DNA of 64,000 bases from Deltaproteobacteria bacterium (GCA_029262455.1 JAJCZJ010000052.1:1-64000), one strand, 5' to 3'. Shown: positions 9,173 through 19,709, counted from the stretch's first letter. The notes: a model not told the origin generated them from the letters alone. Program-made: numbers and translations.

Positions 9173-9490
9173 CTGCCACCTCCTCGCGAGCCAGCAATCA
9201 TGCCCGACAGCGGAGCGCACGACAACGCTTCAGCCACACAGCTCATGCCACCGCAATCGGCTCTCCGCAGCCCCCGGCACCGGGGCCGCAAAAATTCCGA
9301 GGGGAAGAAAACATCATCTACTTCGGCGGCTTCGATCACAACGGACAGCTCTTTCACAACACCGCCGAGATCGTAGAGGTCCACGCGGACGACTTGCGCG
9401 ACGGCGTCTCCCCGTCCGAGGTACAAACCGGCGCCACCGCTCAGCTCGCAGTCCGTTGAAGTTGCTTGCGTCGCATGTGAGGGTCTAGCG
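9173..9490. other. Divergent intergenic region upstream of a selenoprotein
   Basis: This 318-base region separates the LLM gene from the selenoprotein gene. The minus-strand site GAGGAGGTGG ends at 9180; the plus-strand site GAGGG lies 6 bases before the ATG at 9491. The selenoprotein frame is open upstream to 9377 but has no better start. I see no further gene. Confidence 0.4.
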
Positions 9491-10579
9491 ATGAAACTCG
9501 TCGTGTCGGCACAGAACGAAATCGAGGCACCGTCACCACCGCAGCGGCCCGACAACGAGCTGTGGCTACACACTGACCTCTTGGAAAAAGTCTGCGGCTG
9601 GAGACTGAAGCCGGAGGGTCTCTGCCGCGCAGAAGTCTGTGTCCCGATCGCACCCGAATTGCGTGAGAGATTCGTCGATCACGAGGCAGTGCACGCATCT
9701 GGACTGTGGGCTGCGCTCGACCGACCAGTCGTACACGATCGTTCTTTCTCTACTTGGGTGCTCGGTGAAGGAGCTGACGAACGCAGCCGCCCGCTCGTGA
9801 TCGGCGAAGCTCCGGAGTTCACGCTTCCCGACCTCGACGGTATAGAGCACAGCCTCTCCGACTTTCGCGGCCGCAAAGTGTTTCTCGCCACATGGGCTTC
9901 GTGGTGAGGATGCCGCTACGATCTGCCCGTGTGGCAGAAGCTCTACGAAGAACTCGAATCACAAGGGCTCACCGTTCTGACCGTGGCGATGGACTCACGG
10001 CCGGGCGCGTCGCGCCGCTACATAGAAAGGGCACGGCCGACGCACCCGTCACTGATCGACAGCAATCACCTCGTCGCGGAGCTGTACAACATGACGAACG
10101 TTCCGCAGGCTGTCTGGATCGACGAAAAAGGGCACCTAGTCCGCCCGACCGAAACCGCAGGCTTTTCGATCAGCCGCAAATTTCGAGACGTGCGCAAACA
10201 CTACCTCGAGGCGATCCGCGACTGGGCCGCCAAGGGCGAGCAGAGCAAGTTTGTGCAATCCTCGGCCGAGGCGAGTGAGCGGATGCCAAAGTTTTCTCCC
10301 AAACTCGCTCTCGCCCATGCCACCTTCCACCTGGGCCAGGCTCTGTCGAAGCACGGGAACAAGGAAGAGGCGCTGGAAGTGATCCGTAAGGCTGTCGAGT
10401 TGCATCCGCAGTCTTGGAACTTCTACCGGCAGATGAAGAACCTCGAGAAGCCCTGGAAGGCATCCGGCCCGGCTTACTTTGCACGAGCCATCTCCCGAGC
10501 CTTCAAAGGCGAAGAGTACTACCCCCTCGCCGACATGCCGGGAATGGCCGAAATTTTGGGCAAAGACGGAAGCAAGTAG
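9491..10579 (+). CDS. ResA/TlpA-like thioredoxin-fold selenoprotein (WAxxUGC type), in-frame UGA at 9905
   Basis: Read through the UGA at 9905-9907, one frame of 363 codons gives a 362-residue protein. Residues 1-95 form a separate N-terminal domain. The redoxin domain starts at [14 protein letters not shown] and reaches [18 protein letters not shown], placing selenocysteine at 139 and cysteine at 141, where other ResA/TlpA proteins have a redox-active Cys. The following text ([27 protein letters not shown]) is the conserved redoxin core, so coding clearly continues past the UGA. A helical TPR-like tail spans about 260-350. A small hairpin sits just after the UGA. No signal peptide is evident. 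The family is known in RefSeq as 'ResA-like WAxxUGC motif-containing protein'. An ordinary gene finder would split it into 9491-9907 and 9929-10579. Confidence 0.92.
9905..9938 (+). promoter_or_regulatory. Selenocysteine UGA with candidate bacterial SECIS hairpin
   Basis: After the UGA (9905-9907), bases 9922-9927 (TCTGCC) pair with 9933-9938 (GGCAGA) around the five-base loop CGTGT. The apical loop begins about 20 bases after the UGA, within the usual spacing for a SelB-bound bSECIS element, and carries G/U residues in the loop. Pairing was judged by eye. Confidence 0.65.
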
Positions 10580-10639
10580 TCCCAAGAAGTGCGCACCATC
10601 CCGGCGTGCACGCTATACCTACAGTTTGGTCACGCAATA

Positions 10640-11284
10640 TTAGTCGTCGCCGCCCCAGGATCTCGACACACCCAAGTTCATTCCATGACTGATTTCCTCG
10701 CTGTCCAGGATCTCTCCGCCGCTATCGTGTTCAGCGCGACGCGAGGACTCCAGCCGATAGCCAACTCCGAGGCGAGTCTTGCCCACATGCCAGTCCATGA
10801 GCACTCCAATCACGTCACGATCGCGAGCACTGGAAAAACCCCCGCCATCGCGCGAACGCAACGTACGCCCATCCTGTTTTGCAGACAGCAACACATGGTC
10901 GTAGCTCAACACCGCATTGACGTTGTCACCGAGGGCGCGGCGAAAGCCCTTTCCTGCAGCACCGCCCGACCCAGACCCGTACCGGCGCTTGGGTTGTGAC
11001 TCGTCGTCACCCGCCGCAGCCTCGATCAGGTCGACTGCTTGAGAAGACCTGTCGGCATCGCGTAGTTGATTGGGAGCAATGTCCCACTCATGGCGAAACA
11101 ATTTCAGCGCGACATAGTTGAGACTGAAGACGCGCCCGCGCGGCAACGGTCGGCGGATCGAGACCCCGCTCGCTTTACCATCTTTCTGTATTTCCGGCGG
11201 TTGCGGAGACTCCCACAACGAAAGGTGGTCAGCGCCGGACTGGGCAAAAGCGGGCTGGGCCGAGATCAGCACCAGCCACAACAT
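10640..11284 (-). CDS. Small exported protein, possibly a short outer-membrane barrel
   Basis: From the ATG at 11284 this gives about 214 residues with a signal peptide (MLWLVLISAQPAFAQ). An upstream in-frame ATG at 11398 would overlap the end of the transglutaminase-fusion gene (stop at 11346), so it is less likely. The mature part alternates polar and hydrophobic residues (VNAVLSYDHVLLSAK, IGVLMDWHVGKTRLGVGYRLESS), which suggests a few amphipathic strands. I recognise no family. It is on the same strand as the ATP-grasp/alpha-E cluster and may be its last gene. Confidence 0.6.
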   Translation of the reverse strand: MLWLVLISAQPAFAQSGADHLSLWESPQPPEIQKDGKASGVSIRRPLPRGRVFSLNYVALKLFRHEWDIAPNQLRDADRSSQAVDLIEAAAGDDESQPKRRYGSGSGGAAGKGFRRALGDNVNAVLSYDHVLLSAKQDGRTLRSRDGGGFSSARDRDVIGVLMDWHVGKTRLGVGYRLESSRRAEHDSGGEILDSEEISHGMNLGVSRSWGGDD

Positions 11285-11345
11285 CGACAAGACGACTACT
11301 GTAGAATGCCGGTCTCGCCTGACTCGCTGCCAGCACCGAGGTGGC

Positions 11346-13244
11346 TCACTTGGTGCCAACACTCTCTTCGAAAATTTCACGGACCTGAACCTGTACATTC
11401 ATGTTCTCATCTCCGCCGCCATCATAAATCGTACCTGACATTGGAGATGCATCTCGATAGTTGCGGCCACAAGCGACGCGTACATGATTCGTGCGCACCA
11501 GCTCGCCGTTGGTCGGATCGTAACCTACCCACCCAATATAGGGAAGATACACCTCGACCCAAGCATGCGACGCCTCGGCATTGATTGGCCCCGAATAGTC
11601 GGCGCCGGTAAACAGATATCCAGCACGGTATCGTGCCGGAATCCGAAGAAGACGAGCGACACAAATGAAAAGGTTGGCAAAGTCCTGACAAACCCCTCGG
11701 CGCGAAACCAACACTTCAAAAGGAGTCGTCTCGACGTTCGTAGTACCGGGGAGGTACTGGAAGTCGCGCTGGATCGACTGATTGATGTCCCATAACGTGG
11801 CCATCAAGTTGCGATCGTTGCGCAACACGAAGCCCTGCGCAAAGTCGACGAGCGCGTGAATCTGCGATTCCGGGAGTTCCGGAGGTAGCAGATACGGTGA
11901 CAAGACTTGCCCTTGCCACGGCATCCAGAAAAGCGGCAGCTCATTGTGCCGATCACCGGGTCCCGTCTGCGCCGCGGTCTGGACGCGAACCGTCGCCTCG
12001 GAGCGAACAATCAGCGAGGTGTAAGGCTCTTCCAACTCGAGATAGATCGCTCGATTGCCGAAAACATCCTCAAACTCCGACCGCTCCCCATCCACCGACA
12101 AAGTCACATCGGAGTACAGAAGTTCCTGGCAAAGGTCGCCCACTGGTATCAGGCGTAAGAGATGAGTGCTCCTCATCACCGGCGTTTTATAGTTGTAGGT
12201 CGTTTCATGAACGACGTTGAGGGTGCGCGAAAAACTCTCGGTCGACGCCGCCGAGGTCGGCATCGACGTCTGGCTCTGGCTCGCACCCACCGGCGCATCC
12301 GCGAAGAAGAGCTCGGATACAGCGTCGCACGCTGCCGCGATTTCACCGACGATTTCCGTCAGAACTTCGTGGACTCCGGCGCGCACGATCGCCTCCGCGT
12401 TCAGGACCGATAGGCGCTCACTCAAGTCCCACAAGATTCGTTCCGCCCGTGAAGTTCGCCGCCCCCTCGGCCCGCCGTCTCGAATTCGCTTCAAGAAGTT
12501 CAGTGCGCGATCAACATTGTGCAGGATCGAGCGCGGAAACGATGGGTCCGTCATCAAGAAGGCGGCCACCGTGGGCCCCCCGAAGTTGCGCGAAGACCGT
12601 TTGTGAAATGATTCAACCGCCGAGCAGGAGCGCAAGATCGCGAGCCATTGGGCCGCCTCGACCGATGATTCGATGCCAGGGCGAGTCGGCCCCAAGCTGT
12701 GGTACTTAACGTCGAGAATCCGCGCGATCTGTCCAGCCTGTTCGAGAGACCCCCCGAGGCGCATGAAATCGAATGCCTCGTCATGCGGCATCGTCGCAAA
12801 GCAGACTCCGTCGAACGACATAGCCGCTTGGCTCACGCGGGCGAAAAAGGAATGGCGGTCCCTGTCGTACAGCTTCCTCGCAGCTGAGTCGTTGAGCCAC
12901 AGCCACAAGTCGTTGACGGCTTCCCACATCTCGAGGCTGATCGTTTCGCGAATCGTCCGAGCGTTCTCACGGGCCCAAAACACAGAGCTCTGGATCGACG
13001 CCTGGTTGCGTTCGTCCCAAACCAAGTACTCCTGGACCACCTCGGCCTCTCCTGCGCCTCCAACGAGCTCGGCAAAACGTTCCGCTTCGCCCGTCACCGT
13101 AATCAACGGAAGCCAATGCTCATCAGGCGGGACATCGACGTCCAGAACGAACGCTAGATTGACGTCCATCAACTTCGCCAGGGTGTCGACACGGTCCCAG
13201 TATCGACTCAGCCAAAAACAGCTCTCTGCTACGCGCGATATCAT
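11346..13244 (-). CDS. Alpha-E domain fused to transglutaminase-like domain
   Basis: A 632-residue two-domain protein. Residues 1-320 ([18 protein letters not shown] start, helical throughout) are an alpha-E/DUF403 domain; residues 345-632 are a bacterial transglutaminase-like protein with its N-terminal beta-domain ([11 protein letters not shown]). The protease-like active site reads [13 protein letters not shown] (Cys), [10 protein letters not shown] (His) and VGYDPTNG (Asp). The start ATG at 13244 overlaps the stop of the ATP-grasp gene as ATGA, so translation is coupled. These three activities often occur as neighbouring separate genes and are predicted to act in peptide ligation and trimming; here two are one polypeptide. 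Substrate unknown. Confidence 0.9.
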   Translation of the reverse strand: MISRVAESCFWLSRYWDRVDTLAKLMDVNLAFVLDVDVPPDEHWLPLITVTGEAERFAELVGGAGEAEVVQEYLVWDERNQASIQSSVFWARENARTIRETISLEMWEAVNDLWLWLNDSAARKLYDRDRHSFFARVSQAAMSFDGVCFATMPHDEAFDFMRLGGSLEQAGQIARILDVKYHSLGPTRPGIESSVEAAQWLAILRSCSAVESFHKRSSRNFGGPTVAAFLMTDPSFPRSILHNVDRALNFLKRIRDGGPRGRRTSRAERILWDLSERLSVLNAEAIVRAGVHEVLTEIVGEIAAACDAVSELFFADAPVGASQSQTSMPTSAASTESFSRTLNVVHETTYNYKTPVMRSTHLLRLIPVGDLCQELLYSDVTLSVDGERSEFEDVFGNRAIYLELEEPYTSLIVRSEATVRVQTAAQTGPGDRHNELPLFWMPWQGQVLSPYLLPPELPESQIHALVDFAQGFVLRNDRNLMATLWDINQSIQRDFQYLPGTTNVETTPFEVLVSRRGVCQDFANLFICVARLLRIPARYRAGYLFTGADYSGPINAEASHAWVEVYLPYIGWVGYDPTNGELVRTNHVRVACGRNYRDASPMSGTIYDGGGDENMNVQVQVREIFEESVGTK

Positions 13245-14707
13245 CGTTTCGACAACACCCAAGTATCTTTCGAGCCGCCGCCCTGGCTCGAGTTGACGAC
13301 GTAGGATCCTTTCACCAACGCGACACGCGTTAGCCCGCCCGGCAGCACCCAAGTGCCGTCTCCCGAAATCACGTAGGGCCGCAGATCGACACGTCTTGGT
13401 TCGACCCGCCCGGAGGTCCACGTCGGACACGACGACAGCTCAACCAAGGGCTGCGCGATGTAGTTCCGCGGGTTGGCACGAATACGATCAGCAAAGTCGG
13501 CATGCTCAGCTGTCGTCGCGCGCGGACCCACGAGCATACCATACCCACCGGCCTCATTGACCGCTTTCACGACCAGCTCGCCCACATGCTCGAGCACATA
13601 GTCGCGATCGTCGTCACGGGCGCACACATACGTTTGCACCTGCCCGAGGATTGGTTCCTCACTCAAGTAGAATCGAATCATATCCGGTACGAATGGATAG
13701 ATCGCCTTGTCGTCGGCAATGCCATTGCCGACCGCATTCGCCAACACCACATTCCCCTTTGCATAGGCGCCAATCAGACCCGGTACACCTAGAGTGCTAT
13801 CCGGATTGAATACGTCAGGGTCGAGGAAATCGTCGTCGATCCGTCGATAGATGACATCGACCCGCATCGGCCCACGAGTCGTCTTGGCAAACACGCGCCC
13901 GTCGTCGACGAACAAGTCACGGCCCTCCACCAGTTCACACCCCATCCGTCTGGCGAGAAACCCATGCTCGAAGTAGGCCGAGTTCAACGGGCCCGGCGTC
14001 AGAACAACGACGCGCGCTTCATCCGCGGGATCGGGATGGACAGCCGTCAACGCTCGGCGCAATGCGTCCGGATACTCCTCAATCGCTCGTACCCCAGCAT
14101 TCTTGAAAATGTGGGGGTAGACCCGCTTCATCGCCATGCGATTCTCGAGAACGTACGAGACTCCCGACGGAGTACGAGCATTGTCTTCGAGGACGACAAA
14201 CGCTCCATCGGGGCCGCGAATCAGGTCGATTCCAGCAATATGGATGTAGACACCCTTGGCGGGACGTACCCCCCGCATGGCCGGAAGATATCCCGATGCA
14301 CCTTCCACCATGTACGAAGGGATGATCCCTTCCGAAAGGATTCGCTGGTCCCCGTAGACGTCGTTCAGAAACGCATTGAGGGCCTGGACTCGCTGCTTGA
14401 GCCCGCTTTCGACACGCAACCAGTCATCGGCAGCGACCACACGCGGAATCAAGTCGAACGGAAAGATCTTCTCCGCGCCGCGCTGATCCGTATACACCGC
14501 AAACGTAACCCCACCCTTGAAGAAGCTCGCATCGGCAAGCTTCAGCCGGCGTCGCAACTCTTGCGGGCCCAGCTGATCCAACTGGTCCACGACCCCTCGA
14601 ACCGCAGTGCGAACCTGCCTGCCGTCGTAAAATTCGTCGTAGGTTCCCGCTAACGTCTCGTAAGCTTCAAACAACCGCGATTCGCCAGGAACTAGCTTGC
14701 CAGCCAC
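13241..14707 (-). CDS. Circularly permuted ATP-grasp protein (COG2308 type)
   Basis: A 488-residue protein starting at the GTG at 14707, five bases after GGGAGG; an adjacent GTG at 14710 is possible. It opens with [13 protein letters not shown] and contains DLIPRVV, the [12 protein letters not shown] block with [19 protein letters not shown], and [19 protein letters not shown], all typical of the CP_ATPgrasp_1/2 family. The C-terminal [10 protein letters not shown] and [19 protein letters not shown] are also conserved. The family is predicted to make peptide or amide bonds, but the substrate is not known. It is coupled by ATGA to the alpha-E/transglutaminase gene. The longer frame to 14995 reads through the 22-base repeats and is not used. 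Confidence 0.9.
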   Translation of the reverse strand: MAGKLVPGESRLFEAYETLAGTYDEFYDGRQVRTAVRGVVDQLDQLGPQELRRRLKLADASFFKGGVTFAVYTDQRGAEKIFPFDLIPRVVAADDWLRVESGLKQRVQALNAFLNDVYGDQRILSEGIIPSYMVEGASGYLPAMRGVRPAKGVYIHIAGIDLIRGPDGAFVVLEDNARTPSGVSYVLENRMAMKRVYPHIFKNAGVRAIEEYPDALRRALTAVHPDPADEARVVVLTPGPLNSAYFEHGFLARRMGCELVEGRDLFVDDGRVFAKTTRGPMRVDVIYRRIDDDFLDPDVFNPDSTLGVPGLIGAYAKGNVVLANAVGNGIADDKAIYPFVPDMIRFYLSEEPILGQVQTYVCARDDDRDYVLEHVGELVVKAVNEAGGYGMLVGPRATTAEHADFADRIRANPRNYIAQPLVELSSCPTWTSGRVEPRRVDLRPYVISGDGTWVLPGGLTRVALVKGSYVVNSSQGGGSKDTWVLSKR

Positions 14708-14889
14708 CACACCCTCCCGTGCACGTAGGACCCCTCCCCATCCGGCTATACCTGAACTGTCGCCGTAAAACGTTGGCGCCCGAACTTGCACATGACGCCA
14801 AAAACAGGTCAAGATGGCCGACCCTGACCGCTCAACCCAAACAAACCATGACGACAGCCCCGGCACAAGCCGATGCCGTCTGCCACGCA

Positions 14890-14977
14890 GCGGAGCTGCC
14901 ACCGCATAGCGGCGGAGCTGCCAACGCAAAGCAGCGGAGCGGCCAACGCATAGCGGCGGAGCGACCAAAGCACACTG
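14890..14977. repeat. Four 22-bp tandem repeats in a divergent promoter region
   Basis: Units begin at 14890, 14912, 14934 and 14956, each starting GCGGAGC and continuing as C(A)CCGCATAGCG-like text. Units one to three differ at only a few positions; unit four is diverged. They lie between the leftward ATP-grasp gene and the rightward mechanosensitive-channel gene. No spacers are present, so this is a minisatellite, not a CRISPR. Confidence 0.9.
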
Positions 14978-15016
14978 CCCAAGGGCACTCGGCACCAGGA
15001 CACCGGAGAACGAAGC

Positions 15017-17305
15017 GTGCGTAGGTCCCCCTACGGGAGGTACGCCCGGAACGTCGACCGTCGAACCGTCATCCTGATCGCCACGCTGGCATGCTCGCTT
15101 CTAATCGTCACGCTTCCCGGTTGGTGTCTCGGGCAACAGCTACTGGAGGGTGCAGCCGAGGCTGGACCGAGCCCGACATCTGTCCCGGTCAGCGCCGAGG
15201 AAATCGCGGCACGGGCAACCGCCGTGGCGACGGAGATCGCCAACATTGAGCAATCTCTCGAAGCGTCCGACGAGACGATGGCCGAAAGGGCTCGCTACGA
15301 ACTAGCGCAGCTTCGGTCCATCGCAGAGCTGCTACGCAAGCAAGCCGATATCGCGGCAAGCACAGCTCCCGAAGAAGAGGAAGTCTCGGCAAAGCCCGTC
15401 GAATCTCTGCCCATATCCGTCTACTCGCTCAACGCGCTCTACCAGACGCGATTCGAGAACGAAGCTCGCACAGCAGGACGAAAGACCGCTCTCAGCCAGC
15501 ACAGGGAGCAGCTGACCGCCGCAAAAGATGCGCTCGAGAGTGCCGAGAGAGACCGGCGCAAAGCCAAGCGCGCGGCCGAAGAATCGACCGAACCGGTCGC
15601 CAAAGCAGCGGCTGAACGAGTTCTCACGAAAGCCAAGTTGGCCAGCCGGTTGGCTCGAGAACGCTTCCACCTGATCACCCTGCAGGTCCGAAAGGAAGCG
15701 CGGCAACTATCCGGCGCCGGCGCAGACGAAACCGCCCAACTCGACCAACAGATCGCCAACATGCGCGACGCTCTGAAACGCGGCGAAGGTGACCTCGAAC
15801 ACGGCGCCGCCGCCCTCGGCGAGCGCGAGCGCGAAGCGCGGCGACTCCGCGAAACCCTGGCACGCGACCTCGCTACGACCGAGCTGCGGCTCGCCGCCGC
15901 GCAAAAGCGTCTTGCCGATCAATCGGCTCCCAGTCAGGCCGCCATCGAAGAGCTCAAGGGCCTTCAGATCCGCGTCGACGCTGGACATCGCAGGGTTGCG
16001 ATCTGGGACGAGCAGATGCAACGCTTACTCGACGAGGAGCTGATCCTACAGCAGTGGAATTCGGCACTGCGCGGGACAACGGACCGCAGCGAGCTGGAGC
16101 AGTGGCTCGCGTCAGTCACTGCTAAAATCGCCGCCACCAAGGCTAGCGGCGTCCGAAGCCGGGAAAGCATTGAAGATCTGCAGCTCCGCGCCACCAGCCT
16201 CGACTCCCGACTCGTGGAACTTCCAGAAGGCTCACCGGAGCACGCCGCACTCACCGATCGCCGGAGCGCGGTCATCGAGCTGCAGGAGGCCGAGCGCTCG
16301 AGCCGACTCAGGCTCGCGAATCACCAGCGCGTGCTCGAACGTTTCCAGGACGAACTCCACGAACAGACGGGCCACATCGACTTGATGGGTCTCCTGCGCA
16401 GCGCTTCGAAGACAGCGCTAGATATCTGGACGTACGAACTCACTGTCGTCGAAGACTCCGCCATCACGGTCGGCTCAGCGATCACCGCGATCCTACTCGT
16501 TCTCATCGGGCTCTTCGCTTCGCGCCGCGGATCTTCCGTCATCGGCCGTCTAGCCGAAGACCGTTTCCATGTCGACGCCGGAGCAGCGCACGCTCTCCAA
16601 ACCCTCTCCTTCTACGCGCTCCTCGTTACCTTTACTCTTTTCGCTCTACGGGCCGTCCACTTCCCTCTGACGATCTTCACCGTCTTGGGCGGCGCGCTGG
16701 CCATCGGGATCGGCTTCGGCAGTCAGAACGTGATGAACAACTTCATCAGTGGCCTGATCTTGATGCTGGAGCGCCCGGTGCGCGCACGTGACGTCATCGA
16801 GGTCGACGGAAACCACGGGACGATCGAAAAGATCGGTGCAAGAAGTACGCAAATCCGATCGACGGACGGACGGCACATCATCGTTCCCAACAGCTTCTTT
16901 CTCGAAAGTAATGTCGTCAACTGGACACTTTCCGACGACATGATCCGAGCCAAAGTATCTGTGGGCGTCATCTACGGCTCCCCGACGCGGTTGGTCGGAG
17001 AGCTGATCAAAAAAGTGGTCGACGAGAATGAGCACGTGCTGAATCAGCCGAAGCCCATCATTCTCTTCGAAGACTTTGGCGACAATTCCTTGAATTTTGA
17101 GGTTCACTTCTGGGTGCGAGCTCGTTCGCCGATGTTGATGAAAAAAATCCAGAGCGAGGTGCGTTTCCGCATCGATGATCTGTTCCGTGAGCACACCCTG
17201 GTCATCGCCTTCCCGCAGCGAGACGTCCATCTGGACAGTGTCTCCCCCATCGAGATCAAGGTCGTTGGGCAGCGTGCCGACCAAGAGAAAACTGAGGAGG
17301 GGTGA
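15017..17305 (+). CDS. MscS-family mechanosensitive channel with long coiled-coil N-terminal domain
   Basis: A 762-residue protein with a signal peptide ([20 protein letters not shown]). Residues 50-440 are Ala/Arg/Glu-rich and strongly coiled-coil, as in the periplasmic parts of large MscS/MscK-like channels. Membrane segments follow at about 480-580, with [19 protein letters not shown] the pore-lining helix and [15 protein letters not shown] the start of the beta-domain. GTG at 15017 is preceded by GGAGAA. It releases solutes on hypo-osmotic shock. It heads a run of five rightward genes; the next starts one base after its stop. Confidence 0.93.
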   Translation: MRRSPYGRYARNVDRRTVILIATLACSLLIVTLPGWCLGQQLLEGAAEAGPSPTSVPVSAEEIAARATAVATEIANIEQSLEASDETMAERARYELAQLRSIAELLRKQADIAASTAPEEEEVSAKPVESLPISVYSLNALYQTRFENEARTAGRKTALSQHREQLTAAKDALESAERDRRKAKRAAEESTEPVAKAAAERVLTKAKLASRLARERFHLITLQVRKEARQLSGAGADETAQLDQQIANMRDALKRGEGDLEHGAAALGEREREARRLRETLARDLATTELRLAAAQKRLADQSAPSQAAIEELKGLQIRVDAGHRRVAIWDEQMQRLLDEELILQQWNSALRGTTDRSELEQWLASVTAKIAATKASGVRSRESIEDLQLRATSLDSRLVELPEGSPEHAALTDRRSAVIELQEAERSSRLRLANHQRVLERFQDELHEQTGHIDLMGLLRSASKTALDIWTYELTVVEDSAITVGSAITAILLVLIGLFASRRGSSVIGRLAEDRFHVDAGAAHALQTLSFYALLVTFTLFALRAVHFPLTIFTVLGGALAIGIGFGSQNVMNNFISGLILMLERPVRARDVIEVDGNHGTIEKIGARSTQIRSTDGRHIIVPNSFFLESNVVNWTLSDDMIRAKVSVGVIYGSPTRLVGELIKKVVDENEHVLNQPKPIILFEDFGDNSLNFEVHFWVRARSPMLMKKIQSEVRFRIDDLFREHTLVIAFPQRDVHLDSVSPIEIKVVGQRADQEKTEEG

Positions 17306-17306
17306 A

Positions 17307-18425
17307 ATGGGATCGATGTTCGAAAAGCGACAACCTGAAGTCGGATCGCGCCCCGGCACTCTCGCCATTCCGCCCGGCTCGCCAGCGCCTCGAATCAGCG
17401 TCATCCGCTACGATCTGAACAATGTCGAAGAATTCGAGCTCAGCGACATCAGTCAGCTGTCCGCCTTACGCACCCCCGGTCACGTCGTTTGGGTCGACGT
17501 CCAAGGATTCGGCGACGAGCCGACGTTGCGGGCGATCGGAGCCGCTTTCGAACTCCACCCTCTTGCGCTCGAAGACGCGATCAACTTGCCGCAACGAGCC
17601 AAGACCGAGCTGTACCAGCAGCACCAACTGATCATCACTCGCGCCCCGATGCTCGCGGACGACGGTGACGTGACAGCGCCGCAAGTGTGCTTCATCGTCG
17701 GCGATGGTTACTTACTGAGCTTTCAGGATCGCTATTTTGGCTTTTTTGATAAGGTCCGAGACCGTATTCGCGACGGTCTCGGGCAATTGAGAAAGACGGG
17801 AGCCGACTACCTCGCCTACGCATTGATCGATACCATGATCGACAACTATTATCCGGTCGTGCAACACTTGGCCGAGCTACTCGAAGAGCTCGAGGACTTC
17901 GCTATCTCGAGTCCACATCCCGTCGTCTTGGCGCGCATTCATCATATCCGCAGGCAACTCGTTCGACTGCGCCGAATCGGCTGGCCACAGCGCGAAGCGA
18001 TCCACGCCATGCTGCGCGAAGAGACCGAGTTCGTACACAGCGGCACGATGCTCTATCTTCGCGACACCCACGGGCATATCGCGCAGATCGTCGAGCAGGT
18101 CGATGCCTGTCGCGACATGGCCGCCGACCTTGCCGAAGCGTATTTGTCGAACGTCAGCCATCGCACCAATGAAATCATGAAAGTCCTGACCCTCATGGCC
18201 AGCGTGTTCATTCCACTCACATTCATCGCCGGAATCTACGGGATGAATTTCGAGCACATGCCGGAGCTGAAAAACCCCAACGGCTACTTTTTCGCGCTTG
18301 GCTCGATGGGCATCCTCGGCCTCGCCATGGCGATCTACTTCTACCTGCGAGGCTGGATTGGCACCCCGCCACCGCCGGACCTCGGCACCACCACGATCAG
18401 AACACCCACGGGCGACAGCAAATAG
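17307..18425 (+). CDS. corA: CorA-family magnesium/divalent cation transporter
   Basis: A 372-residue CorA protein. The N-terminal cytoplasmic domain (VVWVDVQGFGDEPTLRAIG, HPLALEDAIN) leads to long helices and two C-terminal membrane segments, with the signature Y-GMN at 312-314 followed by FEHMPEL in the pore loop. The start at 17307 is one base after the channel gene's stop with GAGGAGGGG upstream, so the two are translationally linked. Pairing with an MscS channel suggests a shared role in ion balance or osmotic response. Confidence 0.95.
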   Translation: MGSMFEKRQPEVGSRPGTLAIPPGSPAPRISVIRYDLNNVEEFELSDISQLSALRTPGHVVWVDVQGFGDEPTLRAIGAAFELHPLALEDAINLPQRAKTELYQQHQLIITRAPMLADDGDVTAPQVCFIVGDGYLLSFQDRYFGFFDKVRDRIRDGLGQLRKTGADYLAYALIDTMIDNYYPVVQHLAELLEELEDFAISSPHPVVLARIHHIRRQLVRLRRIGWPQREAIHAMLREETEFVHSGTMLYLRDTHGHIAQIVEQVDACRDMAADLAEAYLSNVSHRTNEIMKVLTLMASVFIPLTFIAGIYGMNFEHMPELKNPNGYFFALGSMGILGLAMAIYFYLRGWIGTPPPPDLGTTTIRTPTGDSK

Positions 18426-18476
18426 GACCGCCATCCAGTCGCCAACAACTTTTTGCATTCCTTAAGGAGAATCCTC

Positions 18477-19709
18477 GTGAACCCAAAAGACGGTGGACAA
18501 ACGTCCGACACAATGCGCATCGCGATTCTTTCGCGCGGACCGAACCTCTACAGTACCCGGCGCCTTCGCGAGGCCTGCGAAGCCCGGGGGCATGAGGCAA
18601 AAGTTCTCAACACTCTCTCGTTTGCGATCGAAGTCGAAGGAGGCAGTCCCAGCCTCTACTACAAGAGCAAGAAGCTGCGACCGTACGATGCCGTCATCCC
18701 GAGAATCGGTGCCTCGGTGACGTTCTTCGGAACTGCCACCGTGCGGCAGTTCGAACAGATGGGGGTTTTTTGCCTCAACCCCTCGCACGCGATCAGTGTC
18801 TCGCGCGACAAATTGCGGGCTCTTCAGGTCCTCAGCCGACATCGAGTCGGCATCCCCAAGACGTTGTTCGTGAGAAACACCGCCGAGATCCTTCCCGGCA
18901 TCGAGCGTCTCGGTGGGGCGCCGGTCGTCGTAAAACTCCTCGAGGGCACGCAGGGGATCGGCGTGATTCTCGCCGATTCGACGAAGATCGCCGAAGCCAT
19001 CATCGAGACTCTCTCGGGGCCGGCCAAGATGAGTGTTCTCCTACAACAATTCGTCAAAGAAAGCCGGGGGCGCGACGTCCGCGCATTCGTCGTCGGCAAT
19101 CGAGTCGTCGCGGCAATGCGTCGTGTCGCCGCCGGGGACGAGTTCCGCAGCAACATCCACCGCGGCGGCAATGCCGAAACCGTCGAGCTCGACGAGGAGT
19201 ACACACGTGTGGCCGTGCACGCAGCCCAGATCATCGGCCTGCGCGTCGCCGGCGTCGACATGCTCGAAGGCAAAGACGGTCCGATCATCATGGAAGTCAA
19301 CTCGTCACCCGGACTGGAAGGCATCGAGGGAGCAACCGGAATCGATGTAGCCGGCGAGATCGTCAAGCTGATCGAGGACGAAGTGCTCTTCCCTGAAGTC
19401 GACCTGCGCCAGAGGCTGACGTTACAGAGCGGCTACGGGGCAATCGAGGTACCGATTACCGAACAGTCAGAACTCTGCAACCAAACGATCGAGGGCAGCA
19501 AGCTACGCGAACGCGATATCGTCGTTTTGACCATCCAACGTGGCTCGGTGACGATACCAAACCCACGCAGTGATCGTCAGATCCTCTCCGGTGACACTCT
19601 TCTTTGCTTCGGCAAGAACATAACGATGAAGAGTCTCCCACCCCCACGCAGGCGTCGGCCCGGGACGAAGAAGAAAACTAAAGACGGCGCTAAGAAGCAG
19701 GCCGGATGA
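18477..19709 (+). CDS. RimK-like ATP-grasp ligase with C-terminal TrkA-C (RCK_C) domain
   Basis: A 410-residue protein. I use the GTG at 18477 because AAGGAG lies eight bases upstream; an inner ATG at 18513 is the alternative. Residues 13-300 form a RimK fold: MRIAILSRGPNLYSTRRL, then the glycine-rich loop LLEGTQGIGVIL, RDVRAFVVGNRVVAAM, and the metal/ATP end IIMEVNSSPGLEGIEGAT. Residues about 335-390 (TEQSELCNQTIEGSKLRERD... ILSGDTLLCFGK) match a TrkA-C/RCK_C ligand-binding domain. RimK enzymes add glutamate to proteins or small molecules. The added sensor domain is unusual. A basic KKKTKDGAKK tail ends the protein. It overlaps the next gene as ATGA. Confidence 0.88.
   Translation: MNPKDGGQTSDTMRIAILSRGPNLYSTRRLREACEARGHEAKVLNTLSFAIEVEGGSPSLYYKSKKLRPYDAVIPRIGASVTFFGTATVRQFEQMGVFCLNPSHAISVSRDKLRALQVLSRHRVGIPKTLFVRNTAEILPGIERLGGAPVVVKLLEGTQGIGVILADSTKIAEAIIETLSGPAKMSVLLQQFVKESRGRDVRAFVVGNRVVAAMRRVAAGDEFRSNIHRGGNAETVELDEEYTRVAVHAAQIIGLRVAGVDMLEGKDGPIIMEVNSSPGLEGIEGATGIDVAGEIVKLIEDEVLFPEVDLRQRLTLQSGYGAIEVPITEQSELCNQTIEGSKLRERDIVVLTIQRGSVTIPNPRSDRQILSGDTLLCFGKNITMKSLPPPRRRRPGTKKKTKDGAKKQAG

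Noticed and set aside
8159-9376. 405-codon plus-strand frame opposite the LLM oxidoreductase
   Set aside because: Composition is Arg/Ser-rich with no family match; the minus-strand gene has a clear domain and ribosome-binding site.
9491-9907. Stop codon at 9905 as a nonsense mutation or frameshift giving a pseudogene
   Set aside because: The same frame continues with the conserved redoxin core, the UGA replaces the active-site Cys, and a hairpin follows it; no other lesion is seen. Selenocysteine explains it better.
11346-13430. Longer start at 13430 for the alpha-E/transglutaminase gene
   Set aside because: It would overlap the end of the ATP-grasp gene by 190 bases with Arg-rich shadow sequence; the ATG at 13244 begins the conserved alpha-E sequence and overlaps the stop as ATGA.
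14890-14977. CRISPR array
   Set aside because: Units are 22 bases directly adjacent with no spacers, and no cas gene is nearby.
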